Source of the DNA: Chionoecetes opilio
Lineage: Eukaryota > Arthropoda > Malacostraca > Decapoda > Majidae
DNA length: 64,000 nt
Reading direction: 5' to 3'
NCBI GenBank assembly: GCA_016584305.1
Contig: JACEEZ010004788.1
Coordinates: 318,272 to 382,271 of the forward strand
Shown here: positions 28,925-40,815 of the stretch, piece after piece
How positions within the stretch are numbered: the stretch's first letter is position 1
How the letters are laid out: each line of letters opens with the position of its first letter
The notes under the pieces: model-generated
What the model saw: only the letters and a program-made list of their open reading frames with translations
Told to the model about the DNA's origin: nothing
Databases searched by the model: none
Translations under genes and position numbers: made by a program

Positions 28925-30540
28925 TCAAACTTTCTATATAGCTGCGTGTTAATACTTATTGGTGTATCTACTACCCTTCTTGCTGCTCTACGTATAGGAC
29001 CTATGTATGTGTCTTCTCTCTCATCCTGACTCTCTCTAAACCTTCTCTCTCTCATTCTAAGCCTCATTCTCTCTGACTCTAAACCTTCTCTCTCATTCTA
29101 AGCCTCTCTCTCATTCTAAGCCTCTCTCTCATTCTAAGCCTCTCTCTCATTCTAAGCCTCTCTCTCATTCTAAGCCTCATTCTCTCTGACTCTAAACCTT
29201 CTCTCTCATTCTAAGCCTCTCTCTCATTCTAAGCCTCTCTCTCATTCTAAGCCTCTCTCTCATTCTAAGCCTCTCTCTCATTCTAAGCCTCTCTCTCATT
29301 CTAAGCCTCATTCTCTCTGACTCTAAACCTTCTCTCTCATTCTAAGCCTCTCTCTCATTCTAAGCCTCTCTCTCATTCTAAGCCTCTCTCTCATTCTAAG
29401 CCTCTCTCTCATTCTAAGCCTCTCTCTCATTCTAAGCCTCTCTCTCATTCTAAGCCTCTCTCTCATTCTAAGCCTCTCTCATTCTAAGCCTCTCTCATTC
29501 TAAGCCTCTCTCTCATTCTAAGCCTCTCTCTCATTCTAAGCCTCTCTCTCATTCTAAGCCTCTCTCATTCTAAGCCTCTCTCTCATTCTAAGCCTCATTC
29601 TCTCTGACTCTAAACCTTCTCTCTCATTCTAACTCTCTCTGACTCTAAACCTTCTCTTTCTATGCCTCTCTCTCTTACTCTCTAAACATTCTCTCTCATT
29701 CTAAGCCTCTCTCTTTCTGACTCTAAACCTTCTCTCTCTCTCTTTCTGACTCTAAACCTTCTCTCTCTCTCATTCTAAGCCTCTCTCTTTCTGACTCTCT
29801 AAACCTTCTCTCTCTCTTTCCGACTCTAAACCTTCTCTCTCTCTCTCATTCTAAGCCTCTCTCTTTCTGACTAAACCTCTCTCTCTCATTCTAAGCCTCT
29901 CTCTTTCTGACTCTAAACCTTCTCTCTCATTCTAAGCCTCTCTCCCCCCTCGCTCTCTCTCTTTCTGACTAAACCTTCTCTCTCTCTCATTCTATGCCTC
30001 TCTCTTTGACTCTCTCTAAACCTTTTCTCTCTCATTCGAAGCCTCTCTCTCTCTCTGACTATCTAAACCCCCCTCTCTCATTCTACAATCTATCTCACGC
30101 TTTCTAGGTAACAAATCCAGTAAAAATGAGCATTCTATTCCAGCGCCCCACCCCTGTCTCTATGTCACAGCCTGTAAACAAACCCACTCTCAGCAACGTT
30201 AACACCTCGCCTTCGATGTCATCAGTGGTTAAGTAAGCTGTTTTGTCATCCTAGTCATCTGTTTAGTCATTTTAGAATGAGAGAGAGAAGGTTTAGAGTC
30301 AGAGAGAATGAGGCTTAGAATGAGAGAGAGAGAGAAGGTTTAGAGATTCAGAGAGACGGAGAGGGTTAGAATGAGAGAGAGAGAGAGAGAGAGGTTTAGA
30401 TTCAGAGAGACGGAGAGGGTTAGAATGAGAGAGAGAGAAGGCTTAGTCAGAATGAGAGAGGACACATATATAGGTCATATAGAGTAGCATGAATGGTAGT
30501 AGATACACCAATAAGTATTAACGCAGCTTTTTTGCCATGG
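28925..30540. repeat. 1.6-kb inverted repeat filled with an 18-bp CT satellite
   Basis: The outer arms GTTAATACTTATTGGTGTAT (about 28948) and its complement (about 30499-30521) pair. Inside, from 29030 to about 30090, the + strand is TCTCTCTCATTCTAAGCC repeats. From about 30277 to 30450 the complementary AGAATGAGAGAGAG version appears. A unique spacer of about 170 bp separates them. Confidence 0.85.
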
Positions 30541-31205
30541 GATGATTTATTGGTGACAGTTCCTATGACACGTCAACGTCACCCATCCATTGATAAATTA
30601 CTGGCAATCACCATCAACAAATACACAATTGTAGATTCAGATATACATGTAATGATATCAACAAGTTACCTTGATTCGTTGTGGCCTCCACACTCTCCAA
30701 TTGACAGCACTCAACGTCAACAAACTTGCCAGGACAAAGCCAAACCTCACCAAACGAAGAACAACCCAATATCCTCCAACAACAGCATCAGATACCATTA
30801 ATGAACACTCCAGCAACAACTATCCGTCACTGCCCCTGTAGCTATGTACCCACCTGCTGAACTGTCACTACAAACAGCAGCTCCCGACCTCTGTCAACAC
30901 TCTCCTACTCTCCTACCAAAAACAGCTGACAGCTGCCTTCCCTGACTGGCCACATCAGTGTTGCCACGTCAACAGCTCACCTGCTTCGAGACACCGAGAC
31001 AATATAAATCTAACAAACTTATGATTACACTACTTATCTCATTAACATCCATGACAACTCCCTGACACAAGTTTATAAGTAATTCTCATAGCCCAGACGG
31101 TTATAATGGACGAGAGTTTCGCGGTCGTTTTCAGAGACACCGACTATTTTTTCTTGGCCTACAATAGGTGCTTGTTCTAATGGAGATAGTTTTATTTTGC
31201 GCAAA
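30541..31205. other. Sequence without recognised gene
   Basis: An open frame of 102 codons on the + strand (30493-30801) starts inside the inverted repeat arm and has no recognisable domain. I see nothing else here. Confidence 0.4.
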
Positions 31206-31210
31206 CCCAT

Positions 31211-31615
<405 letters not shown>

Positions 31616-31863
31616 ACATGAAGTAGAAAGAGCTTTCATGATTGCTCATACTCAATCATCTCAATAGCTGGGTATTATAGACTTATTTCAAGGCTTGATT
31701 AAGGGCGAGTCACTCCCTGTCACCTTTTCTGTGACTCTTAGGGAACATATATTTCAGCATGTGGCAACTGTCTTTGTGGTACTGGTACTGACATCTGCAG
31801 GAAATCCCTCTTTGATTAAGATAGCAGCATAGACGACACTCACTTTTTGTGTTCTCTTGGCAG

Positions 31864-32055
31864 GCGTTGTGAGGTCCCGGAGCAGCCATGAGTTCACCCA
31901 GCAAAAGTTCTGCTCCAGCTGCCCCTCAAACCACAACCACCACCGCCGCCACTGCCACGAAGACAGAGAAGGGGAAAGCAAAGGTCGAGAAAAAGAAATT
32001 GCCAACCAAACTCCAAGCAGAGAGTTGGACGTCTTCCATTACTAATGTGCTGCAG
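31864..32055 (+). CDS. RGS gene exon 1 (5' UTR end, residues 1-56)
   Basis: The acceptor is TCTTGGCAG at 31863 and the donor CAG|GTGAGT at 32055. The ATG is at 31888 with GCC before it. It encodes a poly-Thr/Ala, Lys-rich tail and the start of the RGS box. Confidence 0.75.
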
Positions 32056-32141
32056 GTGAGTGTCAGGCTCACCAAGGCATGCACTACCATCATCATCCTG
32101 CTGTTTAACCCTTCACGCCCAGATCTTTCCCCTGCTATAAG

Positions 32142-32181
<40 letters not shown>

Positions 32182-35100
32182 TCACAGGGATCTGGCCAAG
32201 GGCACAACAAAAATGGGTAACACAAAGCCTGCTTAGTTGCCAGTCCCTATAAGGAAGACAGTAAGAGAGTAAAATAAAAACAAAGGGGTAGGCCAATTTA
32301 GTTCGGGACGTGTCTTGGGAGGTTTGTTGTCGAGCCATAAAATCACGAAAAGTTCCTGAATATACCAAATGAGTTAGTGGACAAGGATGCTAAACAGGTC
32401 ATAGCTATAAAATATTGCATATATTCACTAAAAATCGTCTAATGGTACCCAAATTACTATGGAAAAAATGTTCTGGGTCACAAAGGGTTAACGTCAGATT
32501 TTCCCGTAATGTCTTCATGAGGTTAGACGGTCGATGATACGCTTTCAGTGCCATTGTCGGCGTTCATCATTTGAATTTGTGGCATGAGTTTTACGCCCAC
32601 GAAGGCATGCACTAGTTCTGCAACAACAAGTAGCTACTACTGAAGAAAAGAAGAGAAATAAAAAAAATAAAAAAGGGGATAAAGTAAAACAGGCAATTAA
32701 ATGTCCTGTGCGCTTAACCCTCAGCTCTCACACACCTGGCTAGAGCATTCCACAGCTGTCTCGGAAACTTTGATCTCTGCACGGCTGGGCCTCAGAGCAT
32801 AATAATCTCTGCACAGCTGGGCCTCAGAGCATAATAATCTCTGCACGGCTGGGCCTCAGAGCATAATAATCTCTGCACGGCTGGGCCTCAGAGCATAATA
32901 ATCTCTGCACGGCTGGGCCTCAGAGCATAATAATCTCTGCACGGCTGGGCCTCAGAGCATAATAATCTCTGCACGGCTGGGCCTCAGAGCATAATAATCT
33001 CTGCACGGCTGGGCCTCAGAGCATAATAATCTCTGCACAGCTGGGCCTCAGAGCATAATAATCTCTGCACGGCTGGGCCTCAGAGCATAATAATCTCTGC
33101 ACGGCTGGGCCTCAGAGCATAATAATCTCTGCACGGCTGGGCCTCAGAGCATAATAATCTCTGCACGGCTGGGCCTCAGAGCATAATAATCTCTGCACGG
33201 CTGGGCTCAGAGCATAATAATCTCGCACGGCTGGGCCTCAGAGCATAATAATCTCTGCACGGCTGGGCCTCAGAGCATAATAATCTCTGCACGGCTGGGC
33301 CTCAGAGCATAATAATCTCTGCACGGCTGGGCCTCAGAGCATAATAATCTCTGCACGGCTGGGCCTCAGAGCATAATAATCTCTGCACGGCTGGGCCTCA
33401 GAGCATAATAATCTCTGCACGGCTGGGCCTCAGAGCATAATAATCTCTGCACGGCTGGGCCTCAGAGCATAATAATCTCTGCACGGCTGGGCCTCAGAGT
33501 ATAATAATCGGGGCTGTCGCGTAATGAAAGTGGCAAAAACTCTCTAACATTTGACACTAGCCTGCCACACATCACCAAGCCTGCAGGACACACTACTGGC
33601 TCTCTGATTAACCCCTTGAGGCCCAGAACGTAATTTCCATTGTAATTTAGCTACCGTTAGACAATTTTTAGTGAATATATGCAATATTTTATAGATATGA
33701 CCTGTTTAGTATCCTTGTCGACTAACTAATTTGGTATATTCAGTTACTTTTCGTAATTTTATGATTCGACAACAGACAATTTTTTATAGCAAAGGAAAGA
33801 TCTGGGCGTGAAGGGGTTAATTATGGGGCCAGGGCCAGCAAGTGCCCCCCCCCGCCTTGATCCGTCAGTGTGCGTCCCATCTACCTAAATGTGAAGTCTT
33901 ATTATGTCCTTATTTTGTCATGTCCCTATGCTTATCATTACGTTATATTAGTGTTGAGTGGAAATTATCATGCAAAAAGTGTCAAAAAATGAAGAAAAAA
34001 GGTACTTTTCAGCATCGGAGAGAGTTATAGATGGATATATAGTGACAGATGAGTGTTGTCTGGTTGCCTTCTTGCTGTTCATGACAGGCGGAGGAAGGGA
34101 ACTCTTTCATGACAGGCGGAGGAAGGGAACTCTTTCATGACAGGCGGAGGAAGGGAACTCTTATCATGACAGGCGTATATTTACGTACATGCAGCACTCC
34201 CAAATACGTACTGCACGCATACAGGGAAATTAAAACAATACTTGGTGAGGCCCGGGAGGACGTGAGAGGAGGCATTTCTTCCTTAAAGGACTATTTATTA
34301 ACTGAAAGTACATTATGACTGTCTTCTGCTTGCCTTGCTTGCAGGACCCTGAGGGAGTGAAGGCCTTCAGAAGCTATCTTGAGGAAAAAGAGAATGAGAG
34401 CGGAGAAGCTGGCGAGTTAACCAAGAACATAGACTTCTACCTGGAGTGTGAAGAATACAAGGCTGAGTTTAAGCTGTTAGAGGATAAAGCCAAGAAGATT
34501 TTTGAAGAATATTTGGAGGTGAGTGTGCCTTGTGTCTTAAGTGCTTTACACCAGTGTCATCGGCAGTGTTATCTGTAGTGGTGTATGTATAGTGGCACTG
34601 CCTCTCACATTACTGATAGGCACAGATGTAATAAAAGTATACTGCATGTCCTCTCATGATGAACACAACGGCAGGGTTGAATAAGATCCCATCAACACTG
34701 CATACTTGAAATGTCTTCCTTTGCCGATCAGAACCAATCATACTGGGGTCATACGGATGCAGGAATACTTTGACCTCTGTACAGTTCATGCCGTGATGTC
34801 ACTAGGTCAGGATGTAACCTGCCTCGCTAAAATAATTTGTACTTACATTTAATTTGATTAATTATATTTCATGATGTTCTGTTGGTGGTGATTTCATGTG
34901 TATGGTGTGGATGATACTCAATAGTGTGATGCCGCCACATCTCCATTCTTACCGTGTTTAGTCTACCTTGTCAGGCTCACCACTATAGTCTATTTTATTT
35001 ATTATGGTCAAAATGCAGTAAGGAAGCCACGACCCCTGCCTCCCCTTCTATTCTACGGGGCAGCTGATTGGTGCACTCCTCATATCATCACTACCCATCA

Positions 35101-38100
35101 CAATATCTTCACTACTTAACAGCGGCGTGACCACTGGACAGAACAATCTTCACTACAGAGGGTGACAAAATCAAAAATCCCTCTGTAGTGAAGATTGTTG
35201 TCCAGTGGTCACGCCGCTGTTAAGTAGTGAAGATATTGTGATTGGTAGTGATGATACAAGGAATGCACCAATCAGCTGCCCCGTAGCATAGAAGGGCAGG
35301 CAGGGGCCGTGGCTTCCTTACTGCATTTTGACCATAACAAAAAAAATAGACTATAGTCTGAACTTTGTGGATGGACTCAGGCAAAAGTTTTCATTAATTT
35401 GTGAGAACCACAAAGGATTGGCTTGCCATTTCAGCATGGATTTCACCTTAGCATGCTTACTGATTGCCCATTAGTAATGATGCACCATTAATGATTGCCC
35501 ATTAGTAATGATGCACCATTAATGATTGCCCATTAGTAATGATGCACCATTAATGATTGCCCATTAGTAATGATGCACCATTAATGATTGCCCATTAGTA
35601 ATGATGCACCATTAATGATTGCCCGTTAGTAATGATGCACCATTACTGATTGCCCATTAGTAATGATGCACCATTACTGATTGCCCATTAGTAATGATGC
35701 ACCATTAATGATTGCCCATTAGTAATGATGCACCATTAATGATTGCCCATTAGTAATGATGCACCATTACTGATTGCCCATTAGTAATGATGCACCATTA
35801 CTGATTGCCCATTAGTAATGATGCACCATTAATGATTGCCCGTTAGTAATGATGCACCATTAATGATTGCCCGTTAGTAATGATGCACCATTAATGATTG
35901 CCCGTTAGTAATGATGCACCATTAATGATTGCCCGTTAGTAATGATGCACCATTACTGATTGCCCGTTAGTAATGATGCACCATTAATGATTGCCCGTTA
36001 GTAATGATGCACCATTAATGATTGCCCGTTAGTAATGATGCACCATTAATGATTGCCCGTTAGTAATGATGCACCATTAATGATTGCCCGTTAGTAATGA
36101 TGCACCATTAATGATTGCCCGTTAGTAATGATGCACCATTAATGATTGCCCGTTAGTAATGATGCACCATTAATGATTGCCCGTTAGTAATGATGCACCA
36201 TTAATGATTGCCCGTTAGTAATGATGCACGTAACACCAGCTGACTACGTACATTTTCTTTTCTTGGTTATTTAAGAACATAAGAACATAAGAAAATAAGG
36301 AAGCTACAAGAGGCCGGGAGACCTACACGTGGTAGTTCCTGTTACTTGACACTACCTACATCCACCTTTCATCCCCATTCATGAATTTATCCAGCCTCTT
36401 TTTAAAGCTCCCTATTGACTCCCCACTAACTACCTGACGACTGAGTCCATTCCCATCATTTACCACCCTATTTGTGAACCAGTTTTTCCCTATTTCTTTT
36501 TTTAATCTACGCTTTTTCCAGCTTGAATCCGTTACTTCTTGTTCTGCCCTGGATGTATGACTGAGTCCTACAACTCTGTATATAACTGCCTCCCCATCCT
36601 ATCTTTACGTGACAAAGAAAGTAGTCAAACCTCGATATAACGGACTTCGAATTTAACGGACTCCATTCACGAGACAAATTTGCGGGCAAGAATGGCATAT
36701 CAGACCGCTTATCGCCGCTGGAATAGTCAACTCGACATAATTTTTTCCGTTTTATTTTGGAATGCTTGGGTTTTAAGAAGTTTTAATGTATCAGATATTA
36801 AGATATATAAGTTAGGAGTCTGTGTTGCTAGTGATTTAGTGGTAGAAGGTGTGTATGTGGGTTAAAATATTGAATATTAGTACGTATTACAATTTCTTGA
36901 CTTCTTGTGACCTCTTTCTCTTAAGTTTTGCTTTGTAGGTCCTCTCCTCTCCTCTCCTCTCCTCTCCTCTCCTCTCCTCTCCTCTCCTCTCCTCTCCTCT
37001 CCTCTCCTCTCCTCTCCTCTCCTCTCCTCTCCTCTCCTCTCCTCTCCTCTCCTCTCCTCTCCTCTCCTCTCCTCTCCTCTCCTCTCCTCTCCTCTCCTCT
37101 CCTCTCCTCCTCCTCCTCCTCCTCCTCCTCCTCTCCTCTAGTGTTACCTGAAGCTTCTACCCCGGGAGACTGCACAGCGTCACACACACACAGCTGTTCG
37201 TCTGCACTATTTGCACGTCGAATGTAAACAAACATGGCTCCGACACCCAGGCAGGCTATCGCTGCTATACACTTACTTATGTATATTGTCAATCGTTGAC
37301 AAGCATAACTAGCTAAAAATGTGCATGGATGCGTTCATGGTTGGCTCGTGGGAACTCGTCGTCTGAGATCGACGGAAAAGGAGCTAATGTGACGGCGCCT
37401 TTACACAAGTGTCCGCCAGTCAGAGCGCGTGGTACATGTATGACAGTCGGAACACTTGTTTACAAGCTCAGTTTAAGGTGTTTTCGTCTGTTTTCCGTTG
37501 TTTTATATGCTTATTTAGACTTGTTCAGTGCAGTGAAGTCATTATGGCATGGAAACAGAAGGGAAGTGACAAAAGGAAGCGTGTGAATCTAAGTATTGCA
37601 GAGAAATGAGAACTCATTAAGAAGGTGGAGTCTGGTGTTTCTGTGGCCCGGGTGTGTGACGAGTATGGTGTAAAGAAACAAACAGTGAGTGATAGTCGCA
37701 AGGCTAAGGACAAACTCAGAGAATATGCTGTGACATTCAATGTTGATGCAAGTAAGGATAGGAAAGGATCATGTCATCATGTGTAACTTGTGTCTTATAA
37801 TTATGTCTTAATGACAACACTGCTGCTGCCGTGGCCGCGCTGTGCTGCCAGGCGTGGATGAGCGCCTTGCTTGTATTTTTATCTATTTATTCATATGTAT
37901 GAATAATAGCCATTAAAATGCGATTATATGTCTACATTCACCTAGAATAATGGTATTTCATAACATACCAAGCAGTAATGAGCCAGCCTGGAGACTTACT
38001 ACCTCTCCTAATACCACTCCCGTGCAGTCGTGGGCGAGCTTGCTATGTAGCACCAGTCACTGTTTACCTCCCAACATAGCTACACGGTCTGCTTGTATTT

Positions 38101-39349
38101 GTAATTATTTCTAATTTATTTCACAAAGTTTCCTGTGTTTTATCTATATTTTTTCACCCTTGGGAAAATACCCTCGCTATAACGGACAATCGGCTTTAAC
38201 GGACCACTCCCCCCCCCCTTTAGTCCGTTATACCGAGGTTTGACTGTATCTTTATAAAAGTATATAGTTATTTGCTCTTGATTGTACAAAAAGTCTCAGA
38301 CCTACGAACGCTTGACTTATGAAAACTGGATGATACGAACAGTGTTTCCCAGCCTCCCTCCATGTCATGTGTCTGTACTGTCTGCATTGGATATTGGGTC
38401 ATTTAATATACCAAGGCCTCACCTAGACTATGCGGTTCAGTTTTGGTCTCCATATTACAGGATGGATATAGCCTTGTTAGAAACAGTGCAGAGAAGGATG
38501 ACCAAAATGATACAAGGGATGCATAACTTTAGTTATGAGAGGAGATTGAAGTTATTAAAATTACACTCACTCGAGAGATGCAGAGTAAGGGGCGATCTGA
38601 TAGAAGTTTTTAAGTGGATAAAGGGATTTAATAAAGGAGAGGTAGGAAATGTTCTTACGGCTTTTAACCAGGGTAGAACAAGAAGTAATGGATTCAAGCT
38701 GGAAAAGCGTAGATTTAGAAAGGAAATAGGGAAAAACTGGTTCACAAATAGGGTGGTGAATGAATGGAATGGTCTCAGTAGACAGGTAGTTAGTGGTGAG
38801 TCATTGGGGAGCTTTAAAGGGGAGCTGGATAGGTTCATGGATGGGGATGAAAGGTGGATGTAGGTAGTGTTAGGTGACAGGAACTACCACGTGTAGGCCT
38901 CGCGGCCTCTTGTAGCTTCCTTATTTTCTTATGTTCTTATGTTCTTATGACGCCCTTGTACCCCATTGTGTGTCAGACTCACAAAAAAATGGACTTCCAA
39001 ACAGCCTCTGGGAACATAGCTGTACTATGATTTTGATGTCTCCTTCACTATGATTTATTTCCCCCAAACAGTTGATTTGTCTCTTTCTGACTTCATATTG
39101 TTGTACTGTTATAGTCATTTATTTTTCCAGGAAGCTGCTCAAGTGCCAGTTTTCTTGCAGGTTGGAGCAGACAAGGAGGTCGGCACTGGAGGGAAGGGAG
39201 TGCACATAGGCGATAAACTGGAAGAGGAGGGTCTGGAGGGGGTAACACTTTTTGATGAGCCTCAGAAAAATGTTAAAAAAAAATTGGAAGAATTTCATTA
39301 TGCAAAATTCTGCGAAGATCTTCAGAATAAGCTAAAACTGAAGCCATAA
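31888..39349 (+). CDS. Small RGS-domain protein, three coding exons
   Basis: Join 31888-32055, 34345-34518 and 39131-39349: 186 residues with all junctions in phase 0. The N-terminus (1-45) is Ser/Thr/Lys-rich and disordered. From about 45 an RGS domain is visible: SWTSSITNVLQDPEGVKAFR, NIDFYLECEEYKAEF, KAKKIFEEYLE, TLFDEPQKNVKKKLEEFHYA and KFCEDLQNKL. This matches the RGS box order (AFR.FL, ENI.FW..CEEY, KA..IY.EF, FDEAQ..V...ME...Y.RFL). Known: RGS boxes accelerate GTP hydrolysis on G-alpha-i/q. Of the two switch-contacting Asn residues of RGS4, the first (NIDF) is present. The second appears replaced by Gly/Glu, so GAP activity may be reduced (inference). Which RGS subfamily it belongs to I cannot say. 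An upstream non-coding exon is expected. Confidence 0.78.
32105..32491. mobile_element. piggyBac-like MITE, copy 14, with family R insertion
   Basis: TTAACCCTTCACGCCC to CACAAAGGGTTAA. It is split by a family R repeat at about 32141-32325 that begins with a 38-base poly-T. Confidence 0.8.
32141..32325 (+). mobile_element. Dispersed repeat (family R)
   Basis: Poly-T, then TTACATCACAGGGATCTGGC and the shared GGGCACAACAAAAATGGGTA block. It is inserted in a piggyBac-like MITE. Confidence 0.75.
32770..33510. repeat. 32-bp minisatellite in RGS intron 1
   Basis: About 23 copies of CTCTGCACGGCTGGGCCTCA plus GAGCATAATAAT, almost identical to one another apart from two deletions near 33205-33227. Confidence 0.97.
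33608..33820. mobile_element. piggyBac-like MITE, copy 15
   Basis: TTAACCCCTTGAGGCCC to GGCGTGAAGGGGTTAA. Confidence 0.85.
34081..34168. repeat. 28-bp triplicated repeat
   Basis: Three to four copies of ATGACAGGCGGAGGAAGGGA plus ACTCTTTC. Confidence 0.9.
34345..34518 (+). CDS. RGS gene exon 2 (residues 57-114)
   Basis: The acceptor is TTGCTTGCAG at 34344 and the donor GAG|GTGAGT at 34518, phase 0. It encodes DPEGVKAFRSYLEEKENES, KNIDFYLECEEYKAEF and AKKIFEEYLE, the core helices of the RGS box. Tyr replaces the usual Trp after DF. Confidence 0.85.
34986..35353. mobile_element. Fold-back MITE, TATAGTC family, copy 2
   Basis: A complete hairpin-like element flanked by TA (34984-34985 and 35354-35355), closely similar to copy 1 at 13409-13778. 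Confidence 0.9.
35462..36230. repeat. 31-bp minisatellite in RGS intron 2
   Basis: About 25 copies of a 31-bp unit (GCCCATTAGTAATGATGCAC then CATTAATGATT). Variants GCCC[A/G]TTAG and TTA[A/C]TGA are clustered, with CGTTAG units concentrated at the right. Confidence 0.97.
36268..36553 (-). mobile_element. CR1-type LINE 3' end
   Basis: It begins with AAGAACATAAGAACATAAGA, that is several octamer tail units, and ends near CTTGTTCTGCCCTGGATG. Confidence 0.85.
36623..38246 (+). mobile_element. Tigger-like element with CENP-B-type transposase N-terminus
   Basis: The ends are AGTCAAACCTCGATATAACG and, inverted, ATACCGAGGTTTGACTG. At 37542-37784 the frame reads MAWKQKGSDKRKRVNLSIAE, a K, TGA, then ELIKKVESGVSVARVCDEYG, VKKQTVSDSRKAKDK and onward. 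This is the psq/CENP-B helix-turn-helix of Tigger transposases. The in-frame TGA replaces what is probably an Arg codon, and the catalytic DDE region is missing. The element sits in RGS intron 2. Confidence 0.8.
36938..37140. repeat. (CCTCT)n microsatellite
   Basis: About 33 pentamers pass into CCT triplets. It is inside the Tigger-like element. Confidence 0.97.
38395..38948 (+). mobile_element. CR1-type LINE, longest copy (reverse transcriptase C-terminus)
   Basis: The frame 38399-38863 reads IPRPHLDYAVQFWSPYY, LETVQRRMTKMIQGMHNFSY, RLKLLKLHSLERCRVRGDLI, NWFTNRVVNEWNGLSRQVV and SGESLGSFKGELDRFM. That is the conserved thumb/C-terminal segment of CR1-clade reverse transcriptases. The 3' UTR ends in three TTCTTATG units, the octamer tail known from CR1 elements. 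Confidence 0.88.
39131..39161 (+). promoter_or_regulatory. Tandem in-frame splice acceptors 30 nt apart
   Basis: AG at 39130 follows TTATTTTTCC, and AG at 39160 follows GTTTTCTTGC. Both are phase 0. Using the second removes EAAQVPVFLQ and joins EEYLE to VGADKEV, which aligns better with ordinary RGS boxes (EF..V.A.KEV). The 186-residue form would carry a 10-residue insertion in the loop before helix 6. Confidence 0.6.
39131..39349 (+). CDS. RGS gene exon 3 (residues 115-186, stop)
   Basis: The acceptor is TTTTTCCAG at 39130, phase 0. It encodes EAAQVPVFLQ, VGADKEVGTGGKGVHIGDKL, VTLFDEPQKNVKKKLEEF, HYAKFCEDLQNKLKLKP and TAA at 39347-39349. A second acceptor lies 30 nt downstream (see the next entry). 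Confidence 0.8.
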   Translation, partial: EAAQVPVFLQVGADKEVGTGGKGVHIGDKLEEEGLEGVTLFDEPQKNVKKKLEEFHYAKFCEDLQNKLKLKP

Positions 39350-39404
39350 CAAAATTACTCTCCTCTACAGAGGTCTCAAGTTGTTACTTCTGCAGTTGTC
39401 ACCT

Positions 39405-39613
39405 TTAACCTCTTCACGTCCAGGTCTTTCCTTGGCTATATAAAATTGTCTGTTGTTAGCCATAAAATTACGAAGTGACTTAATATACCAAATAAGCTAG
39501 TGGACAAGGATACTAAACAGGTCATATCTATAAAATATTACTTATATTAATTAAAATAGTCTAATGGTTACCAAATTTCAATGAAAATTACGTTCTGGGT
39601 CTCAAGGGGTTAA
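39405..39613. mobile_element. piggyBac-like MITE, copy 16
   Basis: TTAACCTCTTCACGTCC to CTCAAGGGGTTAA. It lies in the presumed 3' UTR or just downstream of the RGS gene. Confidence 0.85.
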
Positions 39614-39825
39614 TGCCATGACACTTTCTGAACCATTGTGTTGTGGTTTACAGTTTATAAAATTGTTCCAACAGTTCACTAGAATGTTTCCCGAGTGAAA
39701 TGACTGTAAACTTGGAGCTCGGAGGATGTCAATGAAAAGTGTTCATTAATTTGTGTATTCTGGTCATGGTTTTCCGATACAGTCGGTGCGGAACTTTCTG
39801 CTCGGCAATAATGCATCAGAGAGAC

Positions 39826-40037
39826 TTAACCCCTTCACGCCCAGATCTTTCCTTTGCTATAAAAAAATGTCTTGTGGAGCCATAAAATTACAAAATAGTA
39901 ACTGAATATATCAAATTAGCCAGTGGACAAGGATACTAAGCAGGTCATAGGTATAAGATATTGCTTATAGTCACTAAAAATTGTCTAATGGTATCCAAAT
40001 TACAATGAAAATTACGTTTTGGGTCTCAAGGGGTTAA
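39826..40037. mobile_element. piggyBac-like MITE, copy 17
   Basis: TTAACCCCTTCACGCCC to CTCAAGGGGTTAA. Confidence 0.85.
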
Positions 40038-40128
40038 ACTTCACCGGATATTGTATTTTGATTTTGAGCAGCAAGAGTGATAGGTCTAGGATAGGTCTAA
40101 GCTTATACAGTAAAAATGAATATATAGG

Positions 40129-40576
40129 AGAACCTCGTTTATCCGGCACCCTCGGGGGGGAGCGCATGCCGGATAACTCATTTTGCCGTTGTTTTGAGAG
40201 TTACTCTTATGGAATCCCCCAAAATCCCTTTTTTTTTTTTTTTTTTTTTTTTTCCCCCATCACAAGGAACTGGCCAAGGGCACAACAAAAATGGGTAACA
40301 CAAAGGCCGCTTAGTTGGCAGTCCCTATAAAGAAGACAGTCAGAGAATAAAATAAAAAAGTGGGGTGAGCCAATTTAGTTCGGGAGGTGTCTTGTTACTC
40401 TTCTTTTGAAAAGATGTAAGTCATAGGAAAGTGGAAAAACAGAAACAGGAAGAGAGTTCCAGAGTTTATCAGTGGGAAAAAAAAAAAAAAAAAAAAAAAA
40501 AAAGCCTGGGTCGATTAGTGCCGTTGTTTTGAGGCTGCCGTTGTTTTAAATGCCGGTTAAACGAGGTTCTCCTACT
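40129..40576. mobile_element. Tigger-like element C with family R insertion
   Basis: The left terminus AGGAGAACCTCGTTTATCCG and the right terminus CGGTTAAACGAGGTTCTCCT are inverted. The internal family R copy (about 40226-40500) runs from poly-T to poly-A. The same element ends build the 50-52 kb palindrome. Confidence 0.75.
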
Positions 40577-40760
40577 CCAAAGTGATTTCATAAAGTTATG
40601 ATTTACAAGTGTCGCAGCGGCAGCCTTGCACGGCTTAGTTGGGGCGGAAATTTCATTCACGAGCGGGACTTTTTTTCTGTCTTATGATTGACTTGTATAT
40701 GATTAGGAAATTATATAAGGATTTATTTTGTTCATACATCGAAGATACTATAGTTGTAGC

Positions 40761-40763
<3 letters not shown>

Positions 40764-40796
<33 letters not shown>

Positions 40797-40815
40797 TGTG
40801 TGTGTGTGTGTGTGT
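40764..40815. repeat. (GT)n microsatellite at a LINE 3' end
   Basis: GT dinucleotides directly join TATTTACCTAGTTGTA, the minus-strand 3' end of the LINE that follows. Confidence 0.9.
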
